The notes: generated by a model not told the origin, from the letters alone. A stretch of DNA of 43,794 bases from Henriciella sp. (GCA_013214545.1 JABSQB010000026.1:1-43794); one strand, 5' to 3'. Shown: positions 1-8,597, numbered from the stretch's first letter. Translations and numbers: made by a program.

Positions 1-46
1 TCTCTGGGGAGGGGGGGGCGCGCGGGGCGAGCGGTCAGTCAGCCGC

Positions 47-943
47 CTAATTGTCATCTGTCGTGCTGTTATAGACATGGCGCAGCCCGTCCATGACGCC
101 CCGGCCGAAAATCGTCCTGTGAGTTTCGTTCTCATAAATCACGTCGCGCATCATCACGCTTGGATCGAGCAGGGGGCGGATCGCTTCGACCCAGGCGGCC
201 TGCAAATCATCGATCCGGGGTTCGAGGTCGCCTGATGCAACAAAAACGCTGGCATTTGTTTCGGGGCTCCCGTCGGTTTTCGCGCGTACCGGCAGGATGT
301 GGTATCCGTGACTGACTCTGGGGCGTCCCCACCACAGCTCGCCCCACCACAAGGATGGGCTCAAGATCACATAGCGATTAAACAGATCGGTTTCGTACAT
401 CAGCGTCCAAACCCCGAACAAGCCGCCATAAGAGTGCCCATAATAAGCCCGGTCACCGTGAATGGTGCGATACTCGGCATCTATTTTTGGGATGAGCTCA
501 CTGCGCAAAAACTCAGCGAATGTTTCCGCCTGTCCCTCATCGGGACGTCCGCCCAGATCGAAATCGGGGTCATCTGGAATGGACGGGCGCAGGTCCCGGG
601 CGCGCAGACGGTAAAAATCGTCGTAGCTCGTATCATAGGCAACGCCGACCACGATCAATTCGGGAATCAGTTTGTCTTTGGCCAGTCGCTGCGCAACATA
701 TTGAAGCGCTCCAAAATTGGTTTCCGCGTCGGTCACGTAAAGCACTGGATAGCGTTTATCGCTCGACGCATAATCCCTCGGATAGGCGACCTTGATGAAA
801 AACGTGTCTTCGACCACCTCTGAAGCGAATTCAAATGTCTCGGTGTTTGCCAGTGTCACGGGCTCGCACGCGGCCAGCTGGTAGCCGGGTAAGCCGCCAA
901 AAATGGAAAAGAAAACAGAGAAAAGCAAAGGTCGAACGGTCAC
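47..943 (-). CDS. Putative esterase, predicted lipoprotein
   Basis: Alpha/beta-hydrolase of the putative esterase (esterase D/Fes-IroE-like) family, 298 aa, probably cleaving ester bonds outside the cytoplasm. The nucleophile is Ser171 in GHSYGG, with a likely triad His275 in NETHRTIF. I chose the GTG start at 943 because an AGGAGA ribosome site lies just upstream; an upstream ATG at 1102 would add 53 residues that do not look like protein. With the GTG start the N terminus is a lipoprotein signal: Arg4, a hydrophobic stretch, then the lipobox LAAC with Cys26. It is divergent from the outer-membrane protein gene at 1190. The substrate is unknown; siderophore esters are one possibility for this fold, but no siderophore genes are nearby. 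Confidence 0.8.
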   Translation of the reverse strand: MTVRPLLFSVFFSIFGGLPGYQLAACEPVTLANTETFEFASEVVEDTFFIKVAYPRDYASSDKRYPVLYVTDAETNFGALQYVAQRLAKDKLIPELIVVGVAYDTSYDDFYRLRARDLRPSIPDDPDFDLGGRPDEGQAETFAEFLRSELIPKIDAEYRTIHGDRAYYGHSYGGLFGVWTLMYETDLFNRYVILSPSLWWGELWWGRPRVSHGYHILPVRAKTDGSPETNASVFVASGDLEPRIDDLQAAWVEAIRPLLDPSVMMRDVIYENETHRTIFGRGVMDGLRHVYNSTTDDN

Positions 944-1102
944 TAAAGTCTCCTGAACAGGTTTCTGCGAGACCCTCGATTGATCCTCTGCAAACGTCCA
1001 TATGTCGGACCGATTGTATCGATTTTTTAATCTGCAAAAGGTCGTCCGAGACGACCAGCCATTGCAATCCAGGTCGCCATCAGAGTTAATTCGAAGCGCC
1101 AA

Positions 1103-1130
1103 TTCATGACCAAGACTTCACACTCATGAA
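1103..1130. repeat. Inverted repeat TTCATGA-N14-TCATGAA
   Basis: Perfect 7-bp inverted repeat with a 14-nt spacer in the 246-bp divergent region between the esterase and the outer-membrane protein gene. Each arm contains the palindrome TCATGA, and the two copies are 20 bp apart, close to two helical turns. A dimeric regulator site is possible; no other evidence. Confidence 0.3.
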
Positions 1131-1189
1131 AGCCGAAACCTGCTTCAACGCTCCTGCGCTCAGAATTGGGCGTGCAAGAGGAGTAGAAG

Positions 1190-1723
1190 ATGAAAAAGAT
1201 TGCGGTAGCAGCGGTTTTGGTCGGCGCAGCTTTGCAGCCATCGGGCATGGCTCAGTCCGATCTCTATGTCTCGGGCGGATATTCCGCTTTTGATAGTGAA
1301 GGGGCGACCCTGAGCACGCTGAGTCTGCGGGGCGGCCTGGCGTTTCATGAAATACTGGGCGGCGAGTTTGAAGCCTCATTCGGGCTCGGCGCAGAGGATC
1401 TGGACGGGGTCTCCGGGGCGCAGGTTGAGCTCGAAAACCAGTTCGGGGCCTATCTGGTCGGCCGGTATCCGGTGGCGCAGGATTTCGACGTCCTGGCCCG
1501 GATCGGCTACACGACGGGTGAGTATCAGTCGTCAAATAGCGGCGTCACCGGCGATATCGAAGTTGACGGCGTCGCCTTTGGTGTTGGCGGCGAGTACATG
1601 CTGACCGATGCCTGGGGCGTGCGCGCCGACTATACCCGCATCGAAGCTGAAGATGACAGTTTCGATGGCGGCATCGATGTGTTCTCGATTTCCGGCGTGT
1701 ACAAGTTTGGCGACATGCGCTGA
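1190..1723 (+). CDS. Outer-membrane beta-barrel protein (OmpA/opacity-like)
   Basis: Small outer-membrane barrel protein of 177 aa. It has a Sec signal peptide (MKKIAVAAVLVGAAL, probable cleavage after GMA around residue 21). Alternating hydrophobic/polar strands follow, and the C-terminal strand reads ISGVYKFGDMR, in the style of the 8-stranded porin_OmpA-like family. The terminal residue is Arg, not the usual aromatic. A ribosome site GAGGAG lies about 7 nt before the ATG. The gene stands alone and ends at a strong terminator. It gives no clue to a ligand; a structural or surface role is the usual guess for such proteins. Confidence 0.8.
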   Translation: MKKIAVAAVLVGAALQPSGMAQSDLYVSGGYSAFDSEGATLSTLSLRGGLAFHEILGGEFEASFGLGAEDLDGVSGAQVELENQFGAYLVGRYPVAQDFDVLARIGYTTGEYQSSNSGVTGDIEVDGVAFGVGGEYMLTDAWGVRADYTRIEAEDDSFDGGIDVFSISGVYKFGDMR

Positions 1724-1743
1724 GGATCACCAGAGCTAAGCTG

Positions 1744-1776
1744 AACCCCCGCACCTTCGTGGCGCGGGGGTTTTTT
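1744..1776 (+). terminator. Intrinsic terminator of the outer-membrane protein gene
   Basis: Stem CCCCCGC/GCGGGGG (AA/TT pairs extend it to 9 bp) with an 11-nt apical loop followed by TTTTTT. It lies 20 nt after the stop at 1723 and overlaps the last codon of nudC on the other strand. Confidence 0.9.
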
Positions 1777-2692
1777 AATCCCGCTCGGCCCAGGCTTTTA
1801 GAATGTGATGCGCGACCGCCATGGGCGGCGGCGCGTAAATGTCCGGGTGCGTCCCGGCCAGGACTTGGCGGGCTTCCTCGCGTGTGATCCAGCGCGCGGC
1901 TTCGAGTTCATCCTGCTCGACTGAGGTTTCTGTTGTATCGGCTTCGATGATGATCCCGACCATCAGCGAGGATGGGAACGGCCAAGGCTGGCAGAACAAG
2001 TATTCGGCATTGGCCGGATCCGCCTTGATACCGGCCTCTTCCTCCAGCTCGCGGGCGGCGGCCTGCTCAATCGTTTCGCCAGGTTCGACAAAACCCGCCA
2101 GCGCTGACCAGAAGCCAGCCGGCCAGCTGGCCTGGCGTCCAAGCAGGCATTTATCATCTTTGACCGCAAGCATAATCGCAACCGGATCGGTGCGCGGGAA
2201 ATGCTCGGCCCCGCAGGACGGGCAGACGCGCTTCCAGCCCGCTTCGGCGAGCTCACTCTCAGCCCCGCACTTTGAGCAGAAGCGATGGCTGCGATGCCAT
2301 TCCAGGATGCTGCGCGCGGTGGAGGCGAGATTGGCCTGCATGAGGTTGAGGCTGCTGGCGGCAGCGCGCATGTCGGTAAACTCGCCCGTGCCTTCGATCA
2401 GCGACCCTTCCAGTTTGAACCCAGGATTCATATTGATCGCGAAGATCGGGGCGCCGGCTTTGTCGAGGCCGAGGAAGACACGTTCTTCCTGCGGCGCGAG
2501 CCGGGCGACTTCCGGGCCGAGCCAGACCAGGCCCTCGCCGCTGAAATCAACCAGCGGCAAGCCTTTCTGCATCAGAAAGACCAGCACATCCTCGCGTTTA
2601 AGGGTCGCGTCCAGCCAGGCCGGATCGGTGCGATGGTGCGCGGCGCGATTGATCGGGTGGCTGGCGAGCGGGATGTCATTGGAAGTCGTCAT
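1775..2692 (-). CDS. nudC: NAD(H) diphosphatase NudC (Nudix)
   Basis: NADH pyrophosphatase, 305 aa; hydrolyses NAD(H) to NMN(H) and AMP, and in E. coli also removes NAD caps from RNA. An N-terminal domain comes first. A zinc ribbon follows (CSKC near residue 139, then CPSC). Next is the Nudix box GFVEPGETIEQAAAREL with EEEAGI. The NudC signature QPWPFPSS follows about 20 residues on. All metal-binding glutamates of the box are present. The gene converges with the outer-membrane protein gene; its start faces the SRP RNA gene. Confidence 0.95.
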   Translation of the reverse strand: MTTSNDIPLASHPINRAAHHRTDPAWLDATLKREDVLVFLMQKGLPLVDFSGEGLVWLGPEVARLAPQEERVFLGLDKAGAPIFAINMNPGFKLEGSLIEGTGEFTDMRAAASSLNLMQANLASTARSILEWHRSHRFCSKCGAESELAEAGWKRVCPSCGAEHFPRTDPVAIMLAVKDDKCLLGRQASWPAGFWSALAGFVEPGETIEQAAARELEEEAGIKADPANAEYLFCQPWPFPSSLMVGIIIEADTTETSVEQDELEAARWITREEARQVLAGTHPDIYAPPPMAVAHHILKAWAERD

Positions 2693-2720
2693 GAAACTCG
2701 CTTTAACAGCTTCACCCCCC

Positions 2721-2749
2721 TTGTCACGAGGTGACCTAAGGGCGATATA
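2721..2749 (+). promoter_or_regulatory. Promoter of the SRP RNA gene
   Basis: TTGTCA (2721-2726), 17-bp spacer, GATATA (2744-2749). A start 6-7 nt downstream falls at about 2755-2756, exactly where the first base-paired strand of the RNA begins. Confidence 0.7.
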
Positions 2750-2754
2750 GCCCT

Positions 2755-2854
2755 CGGAGGCTGGCGGTGGACGAGCTCCTCGCCAACCGGGTCAGGTCGG
2801 GAACGAAGCAGCCCTAACGAGTTTTCCGGCTCGGGTCATTGTCCAGTCTCCACT
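2755..2854 (+). ncRNA. ffs: Signal recognition particle RNA (4.5S type)
   Basis: Small bacterial SRP RNA of about 100 nt, the scaffold for Ffh in co-translational targeting to the inner membrane. The core GGGTCAGGTC, a GGAA tetraloop and GAAGCAGCCCTAACGAG are visible at about 2789-2822. The two ends pair: GGAGGCTGG (2756-2764) with CCAGTCTCC (2843-2851), one G-U. The base pair closing the GGAA loop is G-C where most bacteria have C-G, a compensated change that supports the helix. The ends are set by the closing helix and the promoter, so they are accurate to a few bases. Confidence 0.93.
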
Positions 2855-3109
2855 TTCATACATTGAAATCTCTTTACGCCGGCGCCTGTTGCAAACAGGG
2901 CCATCCCGCGATTGGGATGACCCTGTGCACCATACCTTCGCGACTAGTGGGGGAGACGATCGCTCAGGCATAATGAAGACCGTGAGCTGATCCATCCTGC
3001 AGAACGACCACCCTGTCTAGTTTATTGATATTTAATAATATTTTCTACATCACGCAGCGACGGAAGTGGCGCGTGTAATCGTTTAAGCGTGATTTCGCAC
3101 GCCGCCAGC
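2855..3109. other. Intergenic region after the SRP RNA gene
   Basis: 255 bp without a convincing gene. It holds two overlapping hairpins (2885-2925), then an AT-rich pocket around 3019-3050 (unusual for this DNA) just past the 3' end of the photolyase-related gene. No tRNA or open frame with coding character was seen. Confidence 0.6.
2885..2925. repeat. Two overlapping, mutually exclusive hairpins
   Basis: Hairpin A is CCTGTT-GCA-AACAGG (2885-2899). Hairpin B is a 12-bp stem with one mismatch (2896-2907 with 2914-2925, loop GCGATT). The right arm of A overlaps the left arm of B, so only one can form at a time. The pair lies 30 nt after the SRP RNA. There is no good U-run after B on the plus strand. 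Confidence 0.55.
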
Positions 3110-4606
3110 TCAGCCATCGAGCTGACTCAGGAACCCCTCCGCGGCCTTCAGATGGGCATCGCGTTTCTCGGCGTCCATTTTGCGGACCATGGAGACCATC
3201 ATCGCCCAGCGCGGGTTTTTCTGCAGCGCGTCGGCATGGGTCCAGATCCAGCGCCAGTAGAGGCCATCCCAGATCTCGGCCCAGGGCCCAAGCTTGTAAT
3301 GGCTCATCTTGCGAATATAGGCGGAGCCTGAGAAATAGGGCTTGGTGGTGATCTGACCGCCATCGGCATTCTGGCTCATGGCGTAGACATTCGGCACCAT
3401 GACCCAGTCATAGGCGTCGGCGAACATTTCCATGAACCAGCGATAGATCTCGTCCGGATCGAATTCGCACAGGAACATGAAGCCGCCGAGCACCATCAAC
3501 CGTTCGATATGGTGACAGTATCCCGTTTTCAGCGTGCGACGGATCGCATCATCGACTGGCGCAATTCCGGTCTCGCCAGTCCAGAAGCTTTGCGGGATAG
3601 GGCGCGTATGGCCCCAGTGATTGGTCGTCCGCATGGACACACCAAGGTCTACATATGTGGCGCGCATAAACTCGCGCCAGCCGATGACCTGACGAACGAA
3701 ACCTTCGGCAGAGTTGAGCGGAATGTCATGCGCCTGCAAATGCTCTTGCACCGCGTCCACAATCTGATGCGGTGTGATCAGGCCGATATTCAGCATTGGC
3801 GTCAGGGCTGAGTGCCAGAGCAAGCTCTCGCCTTCTACGATGGCGTCTTCGTAAGTGCCAAACTGCTCAAACCGTTGATCCAGAAAGGTCTGCAGCCACC
3901 GGGCGGCGGCCTCGTGCGAGCTTGGCCAGATCAGCGTATCCAGCGCGCCGTAATTGTCGGCAAATTGCTGTTCCACAGAACTGCGTGCGGCTTGATCGAT
4001 CTCATCGGGCGCGCGCGAAGGCATGGCAGCGATCTCTGAGAGCAGTTTCTTCGGGACCTTCTTGCGATTGTCCTCATCAAAGCTCCACTTTCCGCCGACG
4101 GGTGCGCCGTCCTCCATCAGAAGGTTCAGTCGCCAGCGCTGCGCCTTGTAATATTCCGCCATGAACCAGCGTTTCTGCCCAGCCCGCCAGGTTTGGTTCT
4201 CCTCATTGCTGCTCAGGAACATTGGCGAGTCGAGCCAGTCGAGATTCAGCCCGGCCGCACCCGCATAGGAGCGAAGACGCTTTTCCAGAATGTAATCGAC
4301 GGGATCGGCGCAGACCAGCTGTGTGACACCGTCATCCGCTAGCCTCTGCACAGTCTCCTGCGTCACCGGGCGGCCAGCCTCATAAGCGATATAGTCGACC
4401 TGCTCGCCTTCCTCGCGCAGTCGCTCGGCAAAGCGAGTCATGCTGGCGCGGTGCAACCACAATTTCTGCTTATGAAAGCGCATCGGATATTGCCGATCCC
4501 CGAAGAATAGTGGGTCCTCAATCAAAACCACGCGATCGGGCCCATCCGCCAAACCTTGGTGTTCAGCGAATAATTGGTGCGGGAAGATGAGCAAAGCTGT
4601 GGTCAT
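3110..4606 (-). CDS. phrB: Photolyase-related protein (FeS-BCP/PhrB family) lacking Fe-S cysteines
   Basis: Cryptochrome/photolyase-related protein of 498 aa; relatives such as Agrobacterium PhrB are (6-4) photolyases with FAD, a lumazine antenna and a 4Fe-4S cluster. Family landmarks are clear: the N terminus LIFPHQLF, PVGGKWSFDEDNR (about residues 170-182), GYCHHIERLMV (362-372), PNVYAMSQNADGG and LYWRW. The cluster ligands are not conserved: the cysteine expected near residue 350 is Pro350 (GIAPVDD), and the region between MSHY and LYW is short and has no cysteine. The rest of the fold looks intact, so the protein probably folds without a cluster. It starts 63 bp from the divergent dnaX start. 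DNA repair or light signalling are both possible. Confidence 0.88.
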   Translation of the reverse strand: MTTALLIFPHQLFAEHQGLADGPDRVVLIEDPLFFGDRQYPMRFHKQKLWLHRASMTRFAERLREEGEQVDYIAYEAGRPVTQETVQRLADDGVTQLVCADPVDYILEKRLRSYAGAAGLNLDWLDSPMFLSSNEENQTWRAGQKRWFMAEYYKAQRWRLNLLMEDGAPVGGKWSFDEDNRKKVPKKLLSEIAAMPSRAPDEIDQAARSSVEQQFADNYGALDTLIWPSSHEAAARWLQTFLDQRFEQFGTYEDAIVEGESLLWHSALTPMLNIGLITPHQIVDAVQEHLQAHDIPLNSAEGFVRQVIGWREFMRATYVDLGVSMRTTNHWGHTRPIPQSFWTGETGIAPVDDAIRRTLKTGYCHHIERLMVLGGFMFLCEFDPDEIYRWFMEMFADAYDWVMVPNVYAMSQNADGGQITTKPYFSGSAYIRKMSHYKLGPWAEIWDGLYWRWIWTHADALQKNPRWAMMVSMVRKMDAEKRDAHLKAAEGFLSQLDG

Positions 4607-4631
4607 CTTGGCGACTTAGAGCGCTGATCGC

Positions 4632-4661
4632 TTGCCGCCACCCCCGAGTCCCTGCCATAAG
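4632..4661 (+). promoter_or_regulatory. dnaX promoter with GAGTCC in the spacer
   Basis: TTGCCG (4632-4637), 8 nt, GAGTCC (4646-4651), 4 nt, CATAAG (4656-4661); the ATG follows 8 nt later. GAGTC is a GANTC site, the target of CcrM-type methylases. The same geometry is seen before recR and recQ. The sequence TTAACCAT, a CtrA-like half site, overlaps the start codon. Confidence 0.55.
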
Positions 4662-4669
4662 CTTTAACC

Positions 4670-6421
4670 ATGAGCGAGACGCCCGAAACCCCGGAAGAAA
4701 ACGAGCGCGATGACGCGACCTTTTCCATGTTTGGCGACGCTGAAATGGGCGCGCCGAAAGAGGAAGGCTATCAGGTCCTCGCGCGCAAATACCGTCCGCG
4801 GCTATTCTCGGACCTGATCGGTCAGGAAGCCATGGTTCGGACGCTGAAGAATGCGTTCGAAACCGGCCGGGTGGCGCATGCTTTCATGCTGACCGGCGTT
4901 CGCGGTGTCGGCAAGACGACCACTGCGCGGCTGCTCGCACGGGCGCTCAATTACACCCGCGAAGGCCATGATGCCCCGAGTATGGAGCTCGACCCACCGG
5001 GGGATTTCTGCGCCGCGATCATGACCGGCAATCATCCCGACGTGCTGGAGCTTGATGCAGCGTCGCGCACCGGCGTCGCGGATATGCGGGAATTGCTGGA
5101 CGGGGTGCGCTACTCGCCGGTCTCTGCCCGCCACAAGGTCTATATCATCGACGAAGTTCACATGCTGTCGACGGCCTCGTTCAACGCGCTGCTGAAGACG
5201 CTGGAAGAACCACCAGCCCATGTGAAGTTCATCTTCGCGACAACCGAGATCCGCAAAGTGCCGATCACGGTGCTGTCGCGATGCCAGCGCTTTGATTTGA
5301 AACGGCTCGAAAGCGAAGCCTTGTCGCAGCATCTCGCCAAGATTGCCGAGCGCGAGAAGGCGAATGTCTCAGAAGAGGGGCTCGCCCTGATCGCCCGCGC
5401 CGCTGAAGGCTCTGTGCGCGACGGCCTCTCCATTCTCGATCAGGCGATTGTGCAAGCGCTGGATGGCGACGAGGTTACAGGCGAACGGGTGCGTGATATG
5501 CTTGGGCTCGGCGATCGGTTGCGCCTGCTCGATGCGTTTGAGTTCGCGATTCAAGGCGAAGCGCAAAAGGCGGTCGATGAGGTTGCCGACCAGGTCCGCG
5601 CCGGGGCTGATCCTCTGGTCATCCTCAAGGACATGCTGGAAATCGCCGCGGACATCGCGACGGTGCAAGCGGCCGGCAACAATTACCAGTTGCCAGGCCC
5701 CGCGGACTGGACGCGGCGGACGCATGAGATCGCGGCGACGCTGACGCCGGCGCAAGCCCAGCGGAACTGGCAAATCCTGCTGTCTGGATATCGCGACACC
5801 CAAACCGCGCCGGAAGCCGATACGGCTTTGCGTATGGTGGTCTTGCGCCTGGTTTCGGCGGCGCGTCTGCCAAGCCCGGAAGAAGCCGCCCGCATGCTCA
5901 ATGGGGGAGGGGCCACGGGCGGAGCGGGAAAGCCTGACGCCCCCGCGGCGTCGCCCTCCGGTGGGGCGCAATCTGTTGTCCAACTGGTGCAACCCAGCGA
6001 ACAAAAGCTCGCCAATTTCCGTGATGTTCTCGACCGACTGGATTCCCGCAAAGAGGCCCGGCTGTGGGGTGAGGCGCGAAAGTATATCCGCGCAGAGAAT
6101 TTCCGGCCCGGTCGTCTCGTCTGCGCAGTTGACCCTGGCGCACCGAAGGACCTGCTGCGGCGCTTGACCGACTTCCTCGAATACGAAACCGACATGGACT
6201 GGGACGTGGCGCTGTCGAACTCGTCAGTCGAAACTCAGCGCGAGACCGAAACCCGCGAACGCGGGGAGCTCCTTGCCGACGCCGCTCAGCATCCAGACGT
6301 GGCGGCCGCGCTAGAAGCGCTGCCTGGCGCAGAAGTCGTTGATGTGGAACGCAGCGCACCCCTTGATCCAGAGACCCTCACAGACAATGTCGTGCCCCTG
6401 AAACGCAGCTCCAAAGGCTAG
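4670..6421 (+). CDS. dnaX: DNA polymerase III subunits gamma/tau
   Basis: Clamp-loader ATPase of the replicase, 583 aa. The AAA+ domain starts near residue 35 (YQVLARKYRP) and has Walker A GVRGVGKTT (76-84), Walker B IIDEVHML (about 162-169) and the SRC motif LSRCQRF. The zinc-finger cysteines known from E. coli are mostly gone (only FCAAIM remains), as is usual in alphaproteobacteria. A Gly/Ala-rich linker around 415-440 leads to a tau-like C-terminal domain that should contact the polymerase. I found no A-rich slippery site, so a frameshift-made gamma form is not evident. The ATG start fits the family; there is almost no leader. ybaB follows 12 nt downstream. Confidence 0.97.
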   Translation: MSETPETPEENERDDATFSMFGDAEMGAPKEEGYQVLARKYRPRLFSDLIGQEAMVRTLKNAFETGRVAHAFMLTGVRGVGKTTTARLLARALNYTREGHDAPSMELDPPGDFCAAIMTGNHPDVLELDAASRTGVADMRELLDGVRYSPVSARHKVYIIDEVHMLSTASFNALLKTLEEPPAHVKFIFATTEIRKVPITVLSRCQRFDLKRLESEALSQHLAKIAEREKANVSEEGLALIARAAEGSVRDGLSILDQAIVQALDGDEVTGERVRDMLGLGDRLRLLDAFEFAIQGEAQKAVDEVADQVRAGADPLVILKDMLEIAADIATVQAAGNNYQLPGPADWTRRTHEIAATLTPAQAQRNWQILLSGYRDTQTAPEADTALRMVVLRLVSAARLPSPEEAARMLNGGGATGGAGKPDAPAASPSGGAQSVVQLVQPSEQKLANFRDVLDRLDSRKEARLWGEARKYIRAENFRPGRLVCAVDPGAPKDLLRRLTDFLEYETDMDWDVALSNSSVETQRETETRERGELLADAAQHPDVAAALEALPGAEVVDVERSAPLDPETLTDNVVPLKRSSKG

Positions 6422-6433
6422 AACGGAAGACTG

Positions 6434-6757
6434 ATGACCGACCTCACCAAGATCATGCAGCAAGCGCAGGAAATGCAGGCCAAAATGCAGGACGCGCAAG
6501 CGAAGATTGAAGAGACCGAAGCCGAAGGCATTGCCGGGGCGGGTCTCGTTGCAGTGACCCTGAAAGGCAAAGGCGAACTGGTTTCAATCAAGATCGATCC
6601 GTCGCTGATGTCGGACGAAGCGGAGATTGTTGAGGATCTGGTCAAGGCGGCGCATCGCGAAGCGCGCAAGAATCTCGACCAAGCGATGGAAGCGGCGATG
6701 AAGGAAGCGACGGCTGGGTTCGGCGGCATGATGCCCGGCTTCAAGATGCCGTTCTAG
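6434..6757 (+). CDS. ybaB: YbaB/EbfC nucleoid-associated protein
   Basis: DNA-binding dimer of 107 aa with a long N-terminal helix (MQQAQEMQAKMQDAQAKI) and a small beta sheet (LVAVTLKGKGELVSI), typical of the family and of normal length. It follows dnaX after 12 nt with a GGAAG ribosome site, the standard dnaX-ybaB pair. recR, the usual third member, is not next but 3.9 kb further on. The TAG stop shares the tetranucleotide CTAG with the stop of the opposing antiporter gene. Confidence 0.95.
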   Translation: MTDLTKIMQQAQEMQAKMQDAQAKIEETEAEGIAGAGLVAVTLKGKGELVSIKIDPSLMSDEAEIVEDLVKAAHREARKNLDQAMEAAMKEATAGFGGMMPGFKMPF

Positions 6758-8484
6758 TCTGCCTCATCCTTGGCGACGTTTTCATCGGCCATTTGATACT
6801 CGGTTTCGCGCTCTGAGGCGATCAGAGCGCGCACGGTTTCGGTCTCGTATCCAAGTTCTTCAAGCGCCCGGGCGGACATTTGCAGGCCCGCTTCGATCGC
6901 GTCGGGGATGACATAAGTTGCGCCAGCTGTGTAAAGCGAGCGGGCATGATCAGCGTCGCGGGCCCGGGCCAGGATCGGCACATCGGGGCGGCCGCGCCGG
7001 GCGGTGCGCACCATGCTTTCAGCGCGCGAGGCATCATCTAGAGTTACCACGACCATGCCAGCCTGTGCGAGGCCGGCTCGCTGCAACACTTCCTCGCGTC
7101 CGCCATCACCAAAGTAGACATGCCAGCCATCGCGGCGGTGTTTGGCGACCGTATTGGGATTGGTTTCCAGTCCGACGATCTCGGCCTGCTCGCGGTCCAG
7201 GATATGCGCCACAGCCCGGCCAACGCGGCCAAAACCGGCGACGATGACATGACCTTCCGCATCGCTGAAATCATCTGGCAGAGGGTGACTGTCCTCCTTC
7301 GGCTTGATCCGATCAGCCAACCAGATCCCGCCGCGCCAACTGACTGTGATGATCAACATGGACAAGGCGACAATCGCCGAGAGAATGGTGGTGGTCTCAG
7401 CCATCAGAGTACCGGCGGCCAGCCCTGCGCCGAGGATTACGAAAGCAAACTCCCCCGCCGGGGCGAGGAGCGACGCAGACTCCACTGCGACTGGCCAGGC
7501 GCCTGAAAAGATCCGCACGGCGATGACGGCAATGAGCGCTTTGACGATCAGCAGCGCGAGGAGACCGCCAAACACCATTTCCCAATTGTCCACGACCACA
7601 CCAATATCGATGGCGAGGCCGACGGTCAGGAAGAACAGGCCAAGCAGCAGGCCCTTGAACGGTTCCAGATCAATCTCGGTCTGGTGCTTGAACTCGGTCT
7701 CACCGAGCAGCAATCCGGCGAGGAAGGCCCCAAGCGCCAGCGACAAGCCGGCATTGGCTGTGATCACCGACGCGCCGACCACTGTCAGCAAGGTGATCGC
7801 CATCAGAAAGTCGCGGCCACCGGCATGGGCGGCCAGCCGGAACAGATGGCGCAGTAGGAAGCGGCCAATGACGAAAATGATGAGCAGCGCGATCAAGCCG
7901 TTCAGCAAGGCCTGTCCGAGCACCGCGGCGAGGCCCGCATCGCTCTGACTGGCGGTGAAGCCGACAAAGATCAGGATCGGTGCGACCATGATATCCTGAA
8001 ACAACAGCACGCCGAGCGCTGTGCGCCCTACCGGTGTGGCGGCCCGTTTCTTCTCGATCAGCACCTGCATCACGATGGCCGTCGATGACAGGGCGAGCGC
8101 CAGGCCGATAATCGCTGCGGCGGCGGCGGGCTGTCCGAGCAGATAAGCGACATAGCCAATCACCATCGCGCTCAACAAAGCTTGCATTGTGCCTGCGCCG
8201 AACACAGTGCGTTTCAAAGCCCAGAGTTTCTCGAATGAGAGTTCGAGCCCCAGCAGGAATAGGAGGAACAAGACGCCAAGCTCCGCAAACGGCGCAGCCG
8301 CGGCAGGGTCAGAGATGGTTAGATATTCAAGCCAGGGTAATCGATCGCTAAAGGCGCTGAACCCGCTCGGCCCGAGGGCGATGCCGGCGAGAATGAATGC
8401 CACCACCGCCGGTAGTCTGAGCGCTCGCAAAACTGGCACGACCAAGCCTGCCGCCAGCAGAAACACCAGGGCGTCCTTGATCAT
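6754..8484 (-). CDS. Kef-type cation/proton antiporter with RCK domain (CPA2)
   Basis: Inner-membrane monovalent cation:proton antiporter of the CPA2 family, about 576 aa. The first 380 residues hold about 12 membrane segments, including LGVLFLLFLLGLELS and GAFLAGLLLGETEF. A TrkA-N Rossmann domain follows (VIVAGFGRVGRAVA, about residue 405), which in KefB/YbaL-type proteins binds nucleotide and gates transport. I chose the ATG at 8484 (MIKDALVFLLAAG), with AGGA just before it, over an ATG at 8514 that adds ten residues. It ends overlapping ybaB by 4 bp, tail to tail. The role is probably potassium or pH homeostasis; the ion is not readable from sequence. Confidence 0.88.
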   Translation of the reverse strand: MIKDALVFLLAAGLVVPVLRALRLPAVVAFILAGIALGPSGFSAFSDRLPWLEYLTISDPAAAAPFAELGVLFLLFLLGLELSFEKLWALKRTVFGAGTMQALLSAMVIGYVAYLLGQPAAAAAIIGLALALSSTAIVMQVLIEKKRAATPVGRTALGVLLFQDIMVAPILIFVGFTASQSDAGLAAVLGQALLNGLIALLIIFVIGRFLLRHLFRLAAHAGGRDFLMAITLLTVVGASVITANAGLSLALGAFLAGLLLGETEFKHQTEIDLEPFKGLLLGLFFLTVGLAIDIGVVVDNWEMVFGGLLALLIVKALIAVIAVRIFSGAWPVAVESASLLAPAGEFAFVILGAGLAAGTLMAETTTILSAIVALSMLIITVSWRGGIWLADRIKPKEDSHPLPDDFSDAEGHVIVAGFGRVGRAVAHILDREQAEIVGLETNPNTVAKHRRDGWHVYFGDGGREEVLQRAGLAQAGMVVVTLDDASRAESMVRTARRGRPDVPILARARDADHARSLYTAGATYVIPDAIEAGLQMSARALEELGYETETVRALIASERETEYQMADENVAKDEAD

Positions 8485-8597
8485 TACTTCCTGGCCTTCA
8501 TGTCCCACGGCCATGGCACAGCTTCCCGCTCTATACAGGTTCTACTTAACGTGATCCGCGTGCATAGAAAGACGACATCTTGTGCTTTGGCGGGGAT

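Noticed and set aside
1839-2750. 303-codon plus-strand frame opposite nudC
   Set aside because: Ser/Arg-rich translation without domain character; nudC has full motifs on the other strand, and the frame runs into the SRP RNA promoter.
4670-6421. Programmed frameshift site in dnaX
   Set aside because: No A AAA AAG-type run with a downstream stem was found; the only A-run (near 5567) is short and in the wrong context.
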